The notes beneath the pieces are model-generated. The model searched no databases and had not been told where the DNA came from. It worked only from the letters and a program-made list of their open reading frames with translations. Below, piece after piece: positions 1-8,315 of a stretch of 64,000 bases of DNA. How positions within the stretch are numbered: the first letter of the stretch is position 1; each line of letters starts with the position of its first letter. The stretch comes from Goodfellowiella coeruleoviolacea (GTDB lineage: Bacteria; Actinomycetota; Actinomycetes; Mycobacteriales; Pseudonocardiaceae): NCBI RefSeq assembly GCF_024171785.1, contig NZ_JAMTCK010000011.1, forward strand, positions 189,896 to 253,895. Reading direction: 5' to 3'. A program made the position numbers and the translations under genes.

Positions 1-253
1 CGCCTCGCCGGCGAGCGTGGGCTCGGTCGCGGGCTTCCAGAACTTCGGCTCCCAGCTCGGCAACCTGACCAGCCCGATCGCCATCGGCCTGTTCCTCACC
101 TTCAGCGGCGGTTCCTACGTCGGCCCGCTGCTCGGCGCCGCGGCCTGCTGCCTGATCAGCGCGGCCATCTACCTGTTCTGGGTGCGCATCAAGCCGGTCA
201 CGCCGGCCAACGCGGTCCCCACCCCCGCCGACCCGGAAAGGACCACTTCGTGA
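1..253 (+). CDS. MFS transporter, C-terminal fragment (5' end outside window)
   Basis: This is the last part of a membrane transporter whose start lies left of the window. The visible 80 or so residues hold two hydrophobic segments separated by a short loop, then a basic and proline-rich cytoplasmic tail, as at the end of major facilitator superfamily proteins. The SVAGFQNFGSQLGNLTSP stretch resembles the TM11 region of the anion:cation symporter branch (sugar-acid transporters). Its stop codon overlaps the GTG start of the next gene (GTGA), so the two are translationally coupled. Together with the two dehydratases downstream this suggests uptake of a sugar acid. Substrate identity is inference from the neighbours only. 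Confidence 0.7.
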   Translation, partial: ASPASVGSVAGFQNFGSQLGNLTSPIAIGLFLTFSGGSYVGPLLGAAACCLISAAIYLFWVRIKPVTPANAVPTPADPERTTS

Positions 254-1194
254 GTTCCCCCCTGAACACCAGCGATCTCGTCGCGCGGCTCAGCACGGTC
301 GTGGGCATCCCGGTCGTGCCCTACCGCGAGGACGGCGAGATCGACCACGACCGCACCGCGGCGCTGGCCGCCCGCCTGGTCGCGAACGGCATCTCGGTGC
401 TGACCCCGAACGGCAACACCGGCGAGTTCTACGCCCTGGACCCCGCCGAACGCCGTGCCGTGCTGACCAGCGTGGTGTCCGCGCGGGCGGCCAGCACGAC
501 GATCGTGGCCGGCGTCGGGCTCGACGTGCGGACCGCGATCGCCGACGCCCGGTTCGCCCGGGACGCCGGCGCGGACGCGATCATGATCCACCAGCCGGTG
601 CTGCCGTACCTGGCGGCGGACGGGTGGGTCGAGTACAACGCGGCGATCGCGGCGGCCGTCCCCGACCTCGGGGTGCTGCCCTACCTGAGCAACCCGGCCG
701 TCTCCGGCACGCACATCGCCCGGCTGGTCGAGCGGGCACCCAACGTGGTCGGGTTGAAGTACTCGGTGCCGGACCCGGTCGTGTTCGCCACCACCAGGGC
801 GCAGGCCGGTGACGGCTTGCTGTGGATCGCCGGCCTGGCCGAGTCCTACGCGCCCGCCTACTGGCAGGCCGGCGCCCGCGCGTTCACCTCCGGTCTGGTC
901 AACATCGCACCCGCGGTGTCCCTGCGGATGCTCGCGGCGCTGCGCGCCGGCGACTACGCCGAGGCCGGGACAGTCTGGCGGGAGATCCGGCACTTCGAGG
1001 AGCTGCGGGCCCGCGACCGGTCGGCCAACAACGTGTCCGTCGTCAAGGAGGCCATGCACCAGCTCGGCCTGTGCCGGCGCGAGGTGCGGCCGCCCAGCCA
1101 TCCGGTGTCGCCCGCGGTGGCCGACGAGGTCACCGCGGCCATCCAGGCGTGGCAGGCGCTCGTGCCCGGGCTCGACGTGGAGCCGGTGGCATGA
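250..1194 (+). CDS. 5-dehydro-4-deoxyglucarate dehydratase-like (DapA/NAL superfamily)
   Basis: The 314-residue protein has the class I aldolase fold family signature of dihydrodipicolinate synthase and N-acetylneuraminate lyase relatives. GNTGEFY near residue 57 is the substrate-binding loop, the tyrosine in LPYLSNP (about 144) is the conserved proton shuttle, and the lysine in GLKYSVPD (about 170) is the expected Schiff-base residue. Overall it looks most like 5-dehydro-4-deoxyglucarate dehydratases, which decarboxylate and dehydrate the keto-deoxy acid to 2,5-dioxopentanoate in aldarate catabolism. It starts with GTG overlapping the transporter stop and ends overlapping the ATG of an enolase-superfamily dehydratase, so the three form a tight operon. 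The family assignment is firm; the exact substrate is less certain because NAL-superfamily members are hard to separate by eye. Confidence 0.82.
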   Translation: MSSPLNTSDLVARLSTVVGIPVVPYREDGEIDHDRTAALAARLVANGISVLTPNGNTGEFYALDPAERRAVLTSVVSARAASTTIVAGVGLDVRTAIADARFARDAGADAIMIHQPVLPYLAADGWVEYNAAIAAAVPDLGVLPYLSNPAVSGTHIARLVERAPNVVGLKYSVPDPVVFATTRAQAGDGLLWIAGLAESYAPAYWQAGARAFTSGLVNIAPAVSLRMLAALRAGDYAEAGTVWREIRHFEELRARDRSANNVSVVKEAMHQLGLCRREVRPPSHPVSPAVADEVTAAIQAWQALVPGLDVEPVA

Positions 1195-2327
1195 GGATCG
1201 AGTCGCTGCACACCTTCCGGCAACGGGTCGGCAACCGGCCCCGCGTCCTGGTGAAGATCACCACCGATGACGGTGTGGCCGGATGGTCTGAGGTCTACAA
1301 CCACGGGCCCGACCTGGCCTACCCTCCCCTGCTCGACTACCTCTTCGAGCAGATCAGGGGCATGGACCCGCGGCGGCCCGCCGCCGTCAACCAGTTCCTG
1401 CTCCAGTCCAGCCGCTTCCCGCAGGGCGCCCTGGGGTTGGCCGCCATCGCCGCGATCGACCACGCGCTGTGGGACATCACCGGCAAAGCCCTGGGCGTGC
1501 CCGTCTACCAGCTGCTCGGTGGTGCGGTGCGGGACCGCGTGCCGGTCTACGCCGGGCTGTACTCGGCCCCGGACCTCCCCGAGCTGCGGGAGGCCACCGC
1601 CGCGCTGCACGAGCGGTTCGGGTTCACCGCGTTCAAGCTGAGTCCCTACCGGCGGGACCTGCACCGGAGCAGGTACGGCCTGGTCGTCCGCGAACTCGGC
1701 GACTACTTCGCGCGGGTCCGGCAGGAGCACCCCGACGAGTGGGAGTTCGCCTTCGACGCGCACGCCTGCCTGTGGCAGCCGCGTCAGGCCGTGGACCTCG
1801 GTGCGGCGCTCGCCCCGAACCAGCCGCTGTTCCTGGAGGAGCCGATCCGGCCCGAGCACGTGCCCTCGTGGGCCCGCATCCGCTCGGAACTGCGGGTGCC
1901 GCTGGCGACCGGCGAGTCGCTGTACTCCCCGCACGAGTTCCTCGCCCTGCTCACCGCGGGCGGCGCCGACATCGTGCAGCCCGACATCTGCGTGGTCGGT
2001 GGCCTCACCCAGATGGTGAAGATCGCGGCCATCGCCGAGGCGCACTACGTCCCGGTGACACCGCACAACCCGCTCGGCCCGCTCGCCACCGCGGCGAACG
2101 TGCACTTCGCCGCAGCGACCACCAACTTCGGCGTGCTGGAGTTCAAGCCCGACGACGTCTCCTGGTGCCCGGACCCGTACCTGCCGGTGGACGGTCACCT
2201 GGAACTGCGCCCGGACCGGCCGGGCTGGGGCGTCGAGATCGACGAGGCCGCGCTGGCCACCGACGACTGGGTCTCCTGGGTGCGTCGGGTACCGGTCCGC
2301 CCGGACGGCTCAACCGCCTGGATGTGA
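1191..2327 (+). CDS. Enolase-superfamily sugar-acid dehydratase (galactonate/glucarate dehydratase-like)
   Basis: The 378-residue protein belongs to the mandelate racemase/muconate lactonizing family. The metal and acid/base positions are visible: FDAH around residue 187 (metal Asp plus catalytic His), EEP around 213, ATGES around 239, QPD around 261 and TPHNPLGP around 290 (catalytic His). This Asp-His, Glu, Glu, His pattern is that of the D-galactonate dehydratase branch, which abstracts the alpha proton of a sugar acid and eliminates water to give a 2-keto-3-deoxy acid. That product type is what the preceding DapA-like enzyme would consume. The ATG start overlaps the upstream stop (ATGA). 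A reading frame open much further upstream is a shadow of the preceding gene. Substrate (galactonate, galactarate or related) cannot be fixed from sequence alone. Confidence 0.82.
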   Translation: MRIESLHTFRQRVGNRPRVLVKITTDDGVAGWSEVYNHGPDLAYPPLLDYLFEQIRGMDPRRPAAVNQFLLQSSRFPQGALGLAAIAAIDHALWDITGKALGVPVYQLLGGAVRDRVPVYAGLYSAPDLPELREATAALHERFGFTAFKLSPYRRDLHRSRYGLVVRELGDYFARVRQEHPDEWEFAFDAHACLWQPRQAVDLGAALAPNQPLFLEEPIRPEHVPSWARIRSELRVPLATGESLYSPHEFLALLTAGGADIVQPDICVVGGLTQMVKIAAIAEAHYVPVTPHNPLGPLATAANVHFAAATTNFGVLEFKPDDVSWCPDPYLPVDGHLELRPDRPGWGVEIDEAALATDDWVSWVRRVPVRPDGSTAWM

Positions 2328-2342
2328 CGGGTGCGTGGCCGG

Positions 2343-3188
2343 TCAGGAGGCGGCGGTGCCCTCCTGCTCCTCCTCGACGCGCTGGTTCCACTCGCGCTTG
2401 CTGGCCTGCCAGCCGTCCTCGTCGTGGCCAACCCGCCAGTAGCCGGAGATGGACAACCGCTCGCGCGGCACCTGGCGTTCGACCCGCAGCAGGTGCCGCA
2501 ACTGCTTGACGCAGCCCGCCTCGCCGTGGACGAACGCGTGCGGGGTGCCCGGCGGGAAGGACAGCGCGGACACCGCGTGGACCAGGGCGTGCCCGACCGG
2601 GCCGGTGCGGTGCACCCAGGTGATCTCGGCGGCGTCCGGGGCCTCCAGCTTCTGCTCCTCGGCCGGGCCGGCGACCTCGATGAAGGCGTGGGTGCGGGCG
2701 TCGTCCGGGATGCGCTCCAGAGCGGCGGCGATGGCCGGCAGCGCGGCCTCGTCGCCGGCGAGCAGGTGCCAGTCGGCGGCCGGGTCGGGGGTGTAGGCGC
2801 CACCCGGGCCGAGGAAGGCGATCTCGTCGCCGGGCCGTGCCCTGGCCGCCCACGGACCGGCCAGGCCGGTGTCACCGTGGTGGACGAAGTCCACGGTCAG
2901 CTCGCCCTCGTCCGCGTCCCAGCGCCGGACGGTGTAGGTGCGGGTGCGGGGCCACTGGTCGCGGGGGAACTCGGCGCGGATCAGCTCCATGTCGAGCGGC
3001 CGCGGGTAGGCCACCCCCTCGACCGGGAAGAGCAGCTTGACGTAGTGGTCGGTGAAGGCACCAGCGGTGAACGCGGACAGGCCCTCGCCACCGAGCACCA
3101 CGCGGATCATGTGCGGGGTGAGCCACTCGGTGCGCCGTACCCGGGCCTGGTGCAGCTGTGCCTTCCGACGGGCCGGACGATCGCTCAT
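2343..3188 (-). CDS. Siderophore-interacting protein (FAD-binding ferric reductase family)
   Basis: The 281-residue protein matches the ViuB/SIP family, cytoplasmic NAD(P)H flavoproteins that reduce ferric siderophores to release iron. The N-terminal half carries the FAD-binding RTYTVRRWD motif (R-x-Y-T/S type) followed by a GDTGLAGPWA flavin loop. The C-terminal half is the SIP NAD(P)H-binding domain ending in a WNQRVEEE tail. I chose the ATG at 3188 because GAGGAG sits six bases upstream; an in-frame start 14 codons further up has no such site. A perfect 6-bp inverted repeat lies 55-72 bp upstream and may be the control site. The gene is transcribed away from the F420-type oxidoreductase at 3437. 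Confidence 0.85.
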   Translation of the reverse strand: MSDRPARRKAQLHQARVRRTEWLTPHMIRVVLGGEGLSAFTAGAFTDHYVKLLFPVEGVAYPRPLDMELIRAEFPRDQWPRTRTYTVRRWDADEGELTVDFVHHGDTGLAGPWAARARPGDEIAFLGPGGAYTPDPAADWHLLAGDEAALPAIAAALERIPDDARTHAFIEVAGPAEEQKLEAPDAAEITWVHRTGPVGHALVHAVSALSFPPGTPHAFVHGEAGCVKQLRHLLRVERQVPRERLSISGYWRVGHDEDGWQASKREWNQRVEEEQEGTAAS

Positions 3189-3242
3189 GAGGCTCCTCGT
3201 GGTCGGTGGTCGGATGATCGACTGAGACAAGTCAACCAGAAG

Positions 3243-3260
3243 TTAGTATGCCCTTACTAA
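3243..3260. promoter_or_regulatory. Palindromic operator-like site upstream of the SIP gene
   Basis: TTAGTA and TACTAA form a perfect inverted repeat around a six-base centre in the divergent intergenic region. The TTAG...CTAA ends recall DtxR/IdeR iron boxes, but those are 19 bp with a different core, so a TetR- or MarR-type site is equally possible. Placement upstream of an iron-reductase gene is the argument for iron control. Confidence 0.4.
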
Positions 3261-3436
3261 GTTGGTGGTGACGCGGGAGGTGTTATCAGGGACACACCGG
3301 CCGGGGCCCGCTCGCCCCGGGCGCCAGCACTCCGCCCCACCCACCCGGCCCGCTGACGCCGTCGTTTCGGGTCCGGGCCGTCGGGTACCTGGCGAGGCGA
3401 CGGAACGAACCCGGAACGCGGTAGGAGCCCGGTGCC

Positions 3437-4432
3437 ATGAAGATCGGCTACAAGCTGTCGTCCGAGGCCTTCGGCCCCGACGAACTCGTCCGCCAGGCGG
3501 TGCGCGCCGAGGAGGTGGGATTCGACTTCGTCGAGATGAGCGACCACTTCCACCCCTGGCTGGATGAGCAGGGGCACTCGCCGTTCACCTGGACGGTGTT
3601 CGGCACGATCGCGGCGAGGACGGAACGCATCGGCCTGGCCACCGGGGTCACCTGTCCGACCGTGCGGTACCACCCGGCGGTCATCGCCCAGGCAGCCGCG
3701 ACCCTGGCCCTGCTCTCCCACGGCCGGTTCACCCTCGGCGTCGGGTCCGGGGAACGGCTCAACGAGCACGTGGTCGGCCCTGGTTTTCCCCAGTCGGTGC
3801 GGGAGCGGCAGGAACGGCTCCGCGAGGCGCTGGAGATCATCCGGCTGCTCTGGCAGGGCGGCTACCAGTCCTACCCGGGCAAACACCTGCGGCTGGAGAG
3901 CGCCCGCGTCTTCGACCTGCCGGAGCAGCCGCCCCCGATCGCGGTGGCCGCCGGTGGCGCCGCGTCCGCCCGGTTGGCCGCCGAACTCGGCGACGGGCTG
4001 TTCGCCACCGAACCCAGGCCACGCCTGGTCCGCCACTACCGGCAAGCCGGTGGCTCCGGTCCCCGCTACGCCGAGGTACCCGTGGCCTGGGCTCCTGACG
4101 AGCACACCGCGGCGCAGGCCGTGCTCCGCACCAGCCGCTGGTTCGTGACCGGCTGGAAGGTGATGAGCGAGCTGCCCAACCCGGCCAGCTTCGACGCGGC
4201 GAGCAGCACCGTGCGCGAGGAGGACGTGCTGGGCGCGTTCGCGTGCGGCCCCGACCCGCAACGCCACGTCGCGGTCGCGCAGCCCTACGTGGACGCCGGT
4301 TTCGACCACCTGGTGCTGCAGAACGCCGGGCCGGACCCGGACGGCTTCTTCGACTTCTACCAGCGCGAGTTGGCCGAGCGGTTGCGGCAGCTGACTCCGC
4401 GTGACAGCGGCGAGCCGAGCCAGGCTGGCTGA
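3437..4432 (+). CDS. LLM-class F420-dependent oxidoreductase (FGD-like, TIGR03557-type)
   Basis: The 331-residue protein is a luciferase-like TIM-barrel oxidoreductase of the type that uses coenzyme F420 rather than flavin. Visible family marks are the N-terminal KIGYKLSSE strand, MSDHFHPW (about residue 35, the active-site His region), TGVTCPTVRYHPA (about 75-87), and LGVGSGERLNEHVVG (about 105-120), the phosphate/deazaflavin loop typical of F420-dependent glucose-6-phosphate dehydrogenase relatives. The ATG at 3437 follows a GTAGGAG ribosome site. Its substrate is not predictable; this subfamily is widespread in actinomycetes. It stands alone between the SIP gene and a PNPOx-fold gene. Confidence 0.8.
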   Translation: MKIGYKLSSEAFGPDELVRQAVRAEEVGFDFVEMSDHFHPWLDEQGHSPFTWTVFGTIAARTERIGLATGVTCPTVRYHPAVIAQAAATLALLSHGRFTLGVGSGERLNEHVVGPGFPQSVRERQERLREALEIIRLLWQGGYQSYPGKHLRLESARVFDLPEQPPPIAVAAGGAASARLAAELGDGLFATEPRPRLVRHYRQAGGSGPRYAEVPVAWAPDEHTAAQAVLRTSRWFVTGWKVMSELPNPASFDAASSTVREEDVLGAFACGPDPQRHVAVAQPYVDAGFDHLVLQNAGPDPDGFFDFYQRELAERLRQLTPRDSGEPSQAG

Positions 4433-4493
4433 CCGGGCTCGGACGGCCGGGCGCGCACCACGACAAAACCTGTGCGTGGCCGGCCGTCGTTCC

Positions 4494-4499
4494 CATAAT
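4494..4499 (+). promoter_or_regulatory. -10 element of a probable leaderless promoter
   Basis: CATAAT ends seven bases before the ATG at 4506, so transcription would start at or next to the A of the start codon. No ribosome-binding site precedes that ATG. The -35 region is weak, with no clear TTGAC. Confidence 0.4.
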
Positions 4500-4505
4500 G
4501 CGGCC

Positions 4506-5111
4506 ATGGGTAAAAGCTATGACCGCATCGACGGGCGGCTGCGGTCGTTCATCGAAGCCCAGCAGGTCTTCTTCGTGGCCTCCGCGCCCCTGGCCGAGAA
4601 CGGACACGTCAACCTCTCCCCCAAGGGGCGGTCCAGTTCGCTGGCGGTGCTCGACGAGCGCACCGTGGCCTACCTGGACTTCGGGGGCAGCCACGCGGAG
4701 ACCATCGCGCACCTGCGCGAGAACGGCCGGATCACGCTGATGTGGTGCGCCTTCGAGGGCCCGCCCACGATCGTGCGCGTGCACGGCCGGGGCGAGCCGG
4801 TGTTCCGCGACGACCCGCGCTGGCCCGAGCTGATCAGGCACCTGGCCGAGGCGGACGGTCCCGCGGTGCGCGCCATCATCGTGGTCACCGCCGAGCTGAT
4901 CAGTGACACCTGCGGGTTCGCCGTGCCGTTCATGGACTTCCGGGAGGAGCGGACGCTGCACGCGGAGTACTTCGGGCGCAAGACCGACGCGGAGTTCATC
5001 GCCTACTGCCAGGCCAAGCCGCACAACGCCACGAGCATCGACGGGCTGCCCGCGCTGCCGCTGCCCCTGCCACCGCGTCAGGACCCGGTCGGCGACCAGC
5101 CCCGCGCGTAG
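4506..5111 (+). CDS. Pyridoxamine 5'-phosphate oxidase-family protein (split beta-barrel)
   Basis: The 201-residue product has the split-barrel flavin-binding fold: an N-terminal helix (IDGRLRSFIEAQQVFFVASA), then the HVNLSPKGRSS strand-loop typical of PNPOx-like proteins that bind FMN, F420 or haem. The central WCAFEGPPTIVRVHGRGEPV segment and the later FMDFREERTLHAEYF segment are family features. The ATG at 4506 is preferred over a longer in-frame opening at 4401 because a -10 box lies exactly seven bases ahead (leaderless pattern) and the extra residues look like the arginine-rich out-of-frame translation common in this DNA. Function within the family is open. It need not be a true PdxH enzyme; a clearer PdxH homologue is at 8978-9670. 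Confidence 0.78.
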   Translation: MGKSYDRIDGRLRSFIEAQQVFFVASAPLAENGHVNLSPKGRSSSLAVLDERTVAYLDFGGSHAETIAHLRENGRITLMWCAFEGPPTIVRVHGRGEPVFRDDPRWPELIRHLAEADGPAVRAIIVVTAELISDTCGFAVPFMDFREERTLHAEYFGRKTDAEFIAYCQAKPHNATSIDGLPALPLPLPPRQDPVGDQPRA

Positions 5112-5213
5112 CCGCCGCGCGCGCCGGGTGGGCCAGCACCGGGCGGGGCGGTCGGGGCCACGGCCGGCCCCCGGGTGGTCAACTACAGTGGTCGGTCCCG
5201 GTGATCATGTGCG

Positions 5214-6461
5214 GTGATCACCCCGCCCGCCCTGACCCAGCAGCACGATCGGAGTGACCCGGTGCCGGCCGCCGACCGCCTTCCCGACCAGGTGCGCACC
5301 GCCCTGGGCCGGGTCAGCCACCCCGTCCTGATCGACCTCGACCGGCTGGAGGCGGTGCGCCAGCGGTTCGACCTGGACCAGGCCACCTCGCTGGGCTCCT
5401 ACCTGCAGGCCGCCCAGTCCCCCAACACGCTGCGCGCCTACCGCTCGGACTGGGTGGCCTGGGCGGCCTGGTGCCTGGCCGAAGGCCGGCAGGCCCTGCC
5501 GGCCGACCCGCTGGACGTGGCGGTGTACCTGGCCGCGGCCGCCGACACCGTGCGCGAGTCCGGCGGGTGGGCGTTCAGCCCGTCCACACTGGAGCGCAAG
5601 GCCGCCGCCATCGCCGCGGTGCACGCGGCCAACGGCCTGCCCTCCCCCACCCGCACCGACGTGGTCCGGCTGACGCTGCGCGGTATCCGCAGAACCCGCC
5701 AGACACCGCCGCGCCGCAAGCGCCCCGTGCTGCTGCCCACCCTGGAGGCGCTGCTGGCCGAGCGGCCAGCGCCGGGCTGGCCCGGCGAGATCGCGCGCCG
5801 CCGGGACGCCCTGCTGTTACTGGTGGGCTTCGCCGGGGCGCTGCGCCGCAGCGAACTGGCCGCGTTGCGCTTCGACGACGTGATCGTGCAGACCGATCCC
5901 CGCACGGACGAGCCGCTGCTGCTGGTCCAGCTCGCCGTGACCAAGACCGACCAGACGGGCGGCCGGCAGCAGAGCGTGGCGCTGCCGAGGGGCGGCCGGC
6001 CGCACACGTGCCCGGTGTGCGCGCTGGCGTCGTGGGCGGAGCTGCTGGAGGTCCACCGGGACGGCGGGCACGAGGGACTGCGGCAGTGGGCCGAGCAGCG
6101 CACCGAGCCGGCCAGGGCGGTGCACCGGTGCCACGGCTACCCCGGCACGGACCTGGCGGACGGCCAGCGGCGTCCGTTGTTCCCGTCGGTGAGCCGGCAC
6201 GGCCGGATCGGGACCGCGCCCATGTCCGATCGGGCGGTCGCCGACCTGGTCAAGCGGTATGCCGAACGGGCAGGACTGGACCCGAGCCTGTTCGGCGGGC
6301 ACTCGCTGCGCGCCGGCTTCGCCACCCAGGCGGCCCTGGGCGGCGCCAGCGACCGGGAGATCATGCGCCAGGGCCGGTGGACCAACCCCGGCATGGTGCA
6401 CCGTTACATCCGCACGGCCAACCCGCTGGAGGACAACGCGGTGACCCGCCTGGGACTGTGA
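5214..6461 (+). CDS. Tyrosine-type site-specific recombinase
   Basis: The 415-residue protein has an N-terminal SAM-like DNA-binding domain (SPNTLRAYRSDWVAWAAWC, about residues 68-86) and a C-terminal catalytic domain. The catalytic residues are visible: Arg in ALRRSELAALR (about 210), His-x-x-Arg in GGHSLRAGFA (about 362), the GRW loop and the Tyr nucleophile in MVHRYIR (about 400). The start is GTG at 5214. It lacks neighbouring excisionase or plasmid genes, so it may be a stand-alone XerC/D-like recombinase or a relic of an element. An inverted repeat with AT-rich arms lies about 60 bp downstream. Between 5112 and 5213 I see no gene, only a weak TACAGT hexamer at 5184 that could be a -10 box. 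Confidence 0.85.
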   Translation: MITPPALTQQHDRSDPVPAADRLPDQVRTALGRVSHPVLIDLDRLEAVRQRFDLDQATSLGSYLQAAQSPNTLRAYRSDWVAWAAWCLAEGRQALPADPLDVAVYLAAAADTVRESGGWAFSPSTLERKAAAIAAVHAANGLPSPTRTDVVRLTLRGIRRTRQTPPRRKRPVLLPTLEALLAERPAPGWPGEIARRRDALLLLVGFAGALRRSELAALRFDDVIVQTDPRTDEPLLLVQLAVTKTDQTGGRQQSVALPRGGRPHTCPVCALASWAELLEVHRDGGHEGLRQWAEQRTEPARAVHRCHGYPGTDLADGQRRPLFPSVSRHGRIGTAPMSDRAVADLVKRYAERAGLDPSLFGGHSLRAGFATQAALGGASDREIMRQGRWTNPGMVHRYIRTANPLEDNAVTRLGL

Positions 6462-6665
6462 GCGGCGCCCCGGCCGGCGCCACCGGTCGGAGGGACGGCG
6501 GTCAGGCCGGCGTGGCCGCGTTTTGCGGTTTTCGCAAAAATCTTTGTCAGCTCGTCACGACCGGGGGCAGGTTGGTGCGGCGGAGGCGCTCACGCCGACC
6601 GCGGGTCGCGGGCGGGGGCAGCCCGGCCGCTGACCACGCCGGTGCCCGACAACCAAGGCGAGGAC
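6462..6665. other. Intergenic stretch with TTTTGCG/CGCAAAA inverted repeat
   Basis: No gene is seen here. Positions 6521-6527 and 6533-6539 form a perfect 7-bp inverted repeat around GTTTT, in otherwise GC-rich DNA. It could be a weak terminator for the recombinase, an operator, or a recombinase core site. AAGGCGAGG before 6666 serves as the ribosome-binding site of the next gene. Confidence 0.45.
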
Positions 6666-7268
6666 ATGGACCAACAGTTCTGGGACGAGCTGTACGGCAG
6701 CCGCGAGCAGCTCTTCAGCGGCGCACCCAACGGGGTGCTCGTGACCGAGGTCGCCGACCTGCCGCCCGGGCAGGCGCTCGACGTGGGCTGCGGTGAGGGT
6801 GCCGACGCGCTGTGGCTGGCCCGGCGCGGCTGGCGGGTCACCGCGGTCGACATCTCGCTGACCGCGCTGCGCCGCGCCGCCGCCACCGGCGCGGACACCG
6901 CGGACCGGGTGGCGTGGACACGCGCGGACCTGACCAGCACACCACTCCCGGCCGAGGCGTTCGACCTGGTGTCCGCCCAGTACTTCCCACTGCCGAAGCA
7001 GCCGGACCACACCGTGCTGCGCGGTCTGCTGGCCGCCGTCGCCCCCGGCGGCACCCTGCTCGTCGCCAGCCACGACCTGGCCGACCTGACCACCCCTCAC
7101 GAGCACGGCTTCGACCCGAACGACTACTACCAGCCCGCCGACATCGCCGGCCTGCTCGGTGCGGGGTGGACGGTCCTGACCAACGAGACCCGCCCGCGGA
7201 CCGCGCCCGCACCGCCCGGCACGCAGCACACCCACGACACCGTCCTGCGCGCGCGACGCCTGCGGTGA
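6666..7268 (+). CDS. Class I SAM-dependent methyltransferase
   Basis: The 200-residue protein has methyltransferase motif I as ALDVGCGEGADALWLA (about residues 38-53), the acidic end of strand beta2 in VTAVDIS (about 61), motif IV-like FDLVSAQYFPL (about 100) and a post-motif GGTLLVASHD strand. This is a Methyltransf_25/11-type Rossmann fold acting on a small molecule. The ATG at 6666 follows AAGGCGAGG; a GTG eight codons earlier is possible but has no better site. The product resembles TehB-like and thiopurine-type small methyltransferases, but no substrate can be assigned. It is followed after 150 bp by a second, unrelated-looking methyltransferase in the same orientation. Confidence 0.8.
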   Translation: MDQQFWDELYGSREQLFSGAPNGVLVTEVADLPPGQALDVGCGEGADALWLARRGWRVTAVDISLTALRRAAATGADTADRVAWTRADLTSTPLPAEAFDLVSAQYFPLPKQPDHTVLRGLLAAVAPGGTLLVASHDLADLTTPHEHGFDPNDYYQPADIAGLLGAGWTVLTNETRPRTAPAPPGTQHTHDTVLRARRLR

Positions 7269-7418
7269 ACCGCACGCCGCGGCGCCGCACCGCCGGCACC
7301 GGCGGGCGGGCCGTCGAAAACCGGGCGATCACGCCCGGTCCGGTGCCGTAGGGTCTCGCCTTCGGACGCGCGACGGGCGCGTCCGTGCGATGAGCAGCGA
7401 CCAGGGGCCGGAGCAGCG

Positions 7419-8273
7419 ATGACCGACAGCAACACACCACCGATCGATCCGTCCAACCAGGAGCAGCTCCGCGCCTGGGACGGCGACCAGGGCGCGTACT
7501 GGGCAGCCCGGGCCGACCGCTTCAACGAGGGCGTGGCCAGCTACCACGACGAGTTCTTCGCGGCGGCGGCGATCGAGCCGACCGCGCGTGTGCTCGACAT
7601 CGGTTGCGGCAGTGGGCAGACCACCCGGGACGCCGCACGACGTGCCAAGAAGGGCTGGGCGCTCGGGGTGGACCTGTCCACCCGCATGATCGAACTCGCC
7701 CGCCGGCTGGCCGCGCGGGAACAGCTGGCCAACGTGACCTTCGAGCAGGTCGACGCGCAGGTCCACGCCTTCCCCGAGGAGTGCTTCGACGTCGCCATCA
7801 GCCGGCACGGCGCGATGTTCTTCGGCGACGCCCCGGCCGCGTTCGCCAACATCGCCCGCGCCCTGCGCCGAGGCGGGCGGCTGGTCCTGCTCACCTGGCA
7901 GCCGTCGGACCGCAACGAGTGGACCACCGCGTTCCGCACCGCCTTCGCGGCCGGTCGTGAGCTGCCCGCCCGGCCAGCGACCCCGAACCCGGCCTCGCTC
8001 AGCGACCCCGACCAGGTGCGGGAGCTGCTGACCTCGGCCGGACTCACCGATGTGCGACTGGCTGACCTGCGTGCACCCATGTACTTCGGCCGCGACGTGG
8101 ACGATGCCACCGAGTTCATCTCCGGCCAGTTCGGCTGGATGCTCAACGACCTGGACGCCGACACCCGGGCCCGCGCCCTGGACAACCTGCGTGCCAGCAT
8201 GGCCGACCACCTGACCGAGCACGGCGTGCGGTACGGCTCGGCGGCCTGGCTGATCCAGGCACGGCGGGCCTGA
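7419..8273 (+). CDS. Class I SAM-dependent methyltransferase (UbiE/COQ5-like)
   Basis: The 284-residue protein has motif I VLDIGCGSGQTTRDAA (about residues 53-68), strand beta2 ALGVDLSTRMIELAR, motif IV region FDVAISRHGAMFFGD (about 123-137) and ALRRGGRLVLLTWQPSDRNEW (about 150). The N-terminal PIDPSNQEQLRAWDGDQGAYWAARADRFN opening is typical of a common actinobacterial small-molecule methyltransferase family. GGAGCAGCG precedes the ATG. It converges with the maleylpyruvate-isomerase-like gene, and a hairpin lies between them. Substrate unknown. Confidence 0.82.
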   Translation: MTDSNTPPIDPSNQEQLRAWDGDQGAYWAARADRFNEGVASYHDEFFAAAAIEPTARVLDIGCGSGQTTRDAARRAKKGWALGVDLSTRMIELARRLAAREQLANVTFEQVDAQVHAFPEECFDVAISRHGAMFFGDAPAAFANIARALRRGGRLVLLTWQPSDRNEWTTAFRTAFAAGRELPARPATPNPASLSDPDQVRELLTSAGLTDVRLADLRAPMYFGRDVDDATEFISGQFGWMLNDLDADTRARALDNLRASMADHLTEHGVRYGSAAWLIQARRA

Positions 8274-8287
8274 CACCGGACGGCCAG

Positions 8288-8312
8288 CGGCCAGCGGTCG
8301 GTGTGCTGGCCG
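8288..8312. terminator. Hairpin between convergent genes
   Basis: An 8-bp perfect stem (CGGCCAGC / GCTGGCCG) with a nine-base loop lies in the 42-bp gap between two convergent genes. There is no T-tract, as is common for actinomycete terminators, so it could act in both directions. Confidence 0.45.
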
Positions 8313-8315
8313 GCC

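Noticed and set aside
3243-3260. Calling the palindrome a canonical IdeR/DtxR iron box
   Set aside because: It is 18 bp with TGCCCT in the centre, and lacks the GG/CC inner positions of the 19-bp consensus. Only an operator-like site is claimed.
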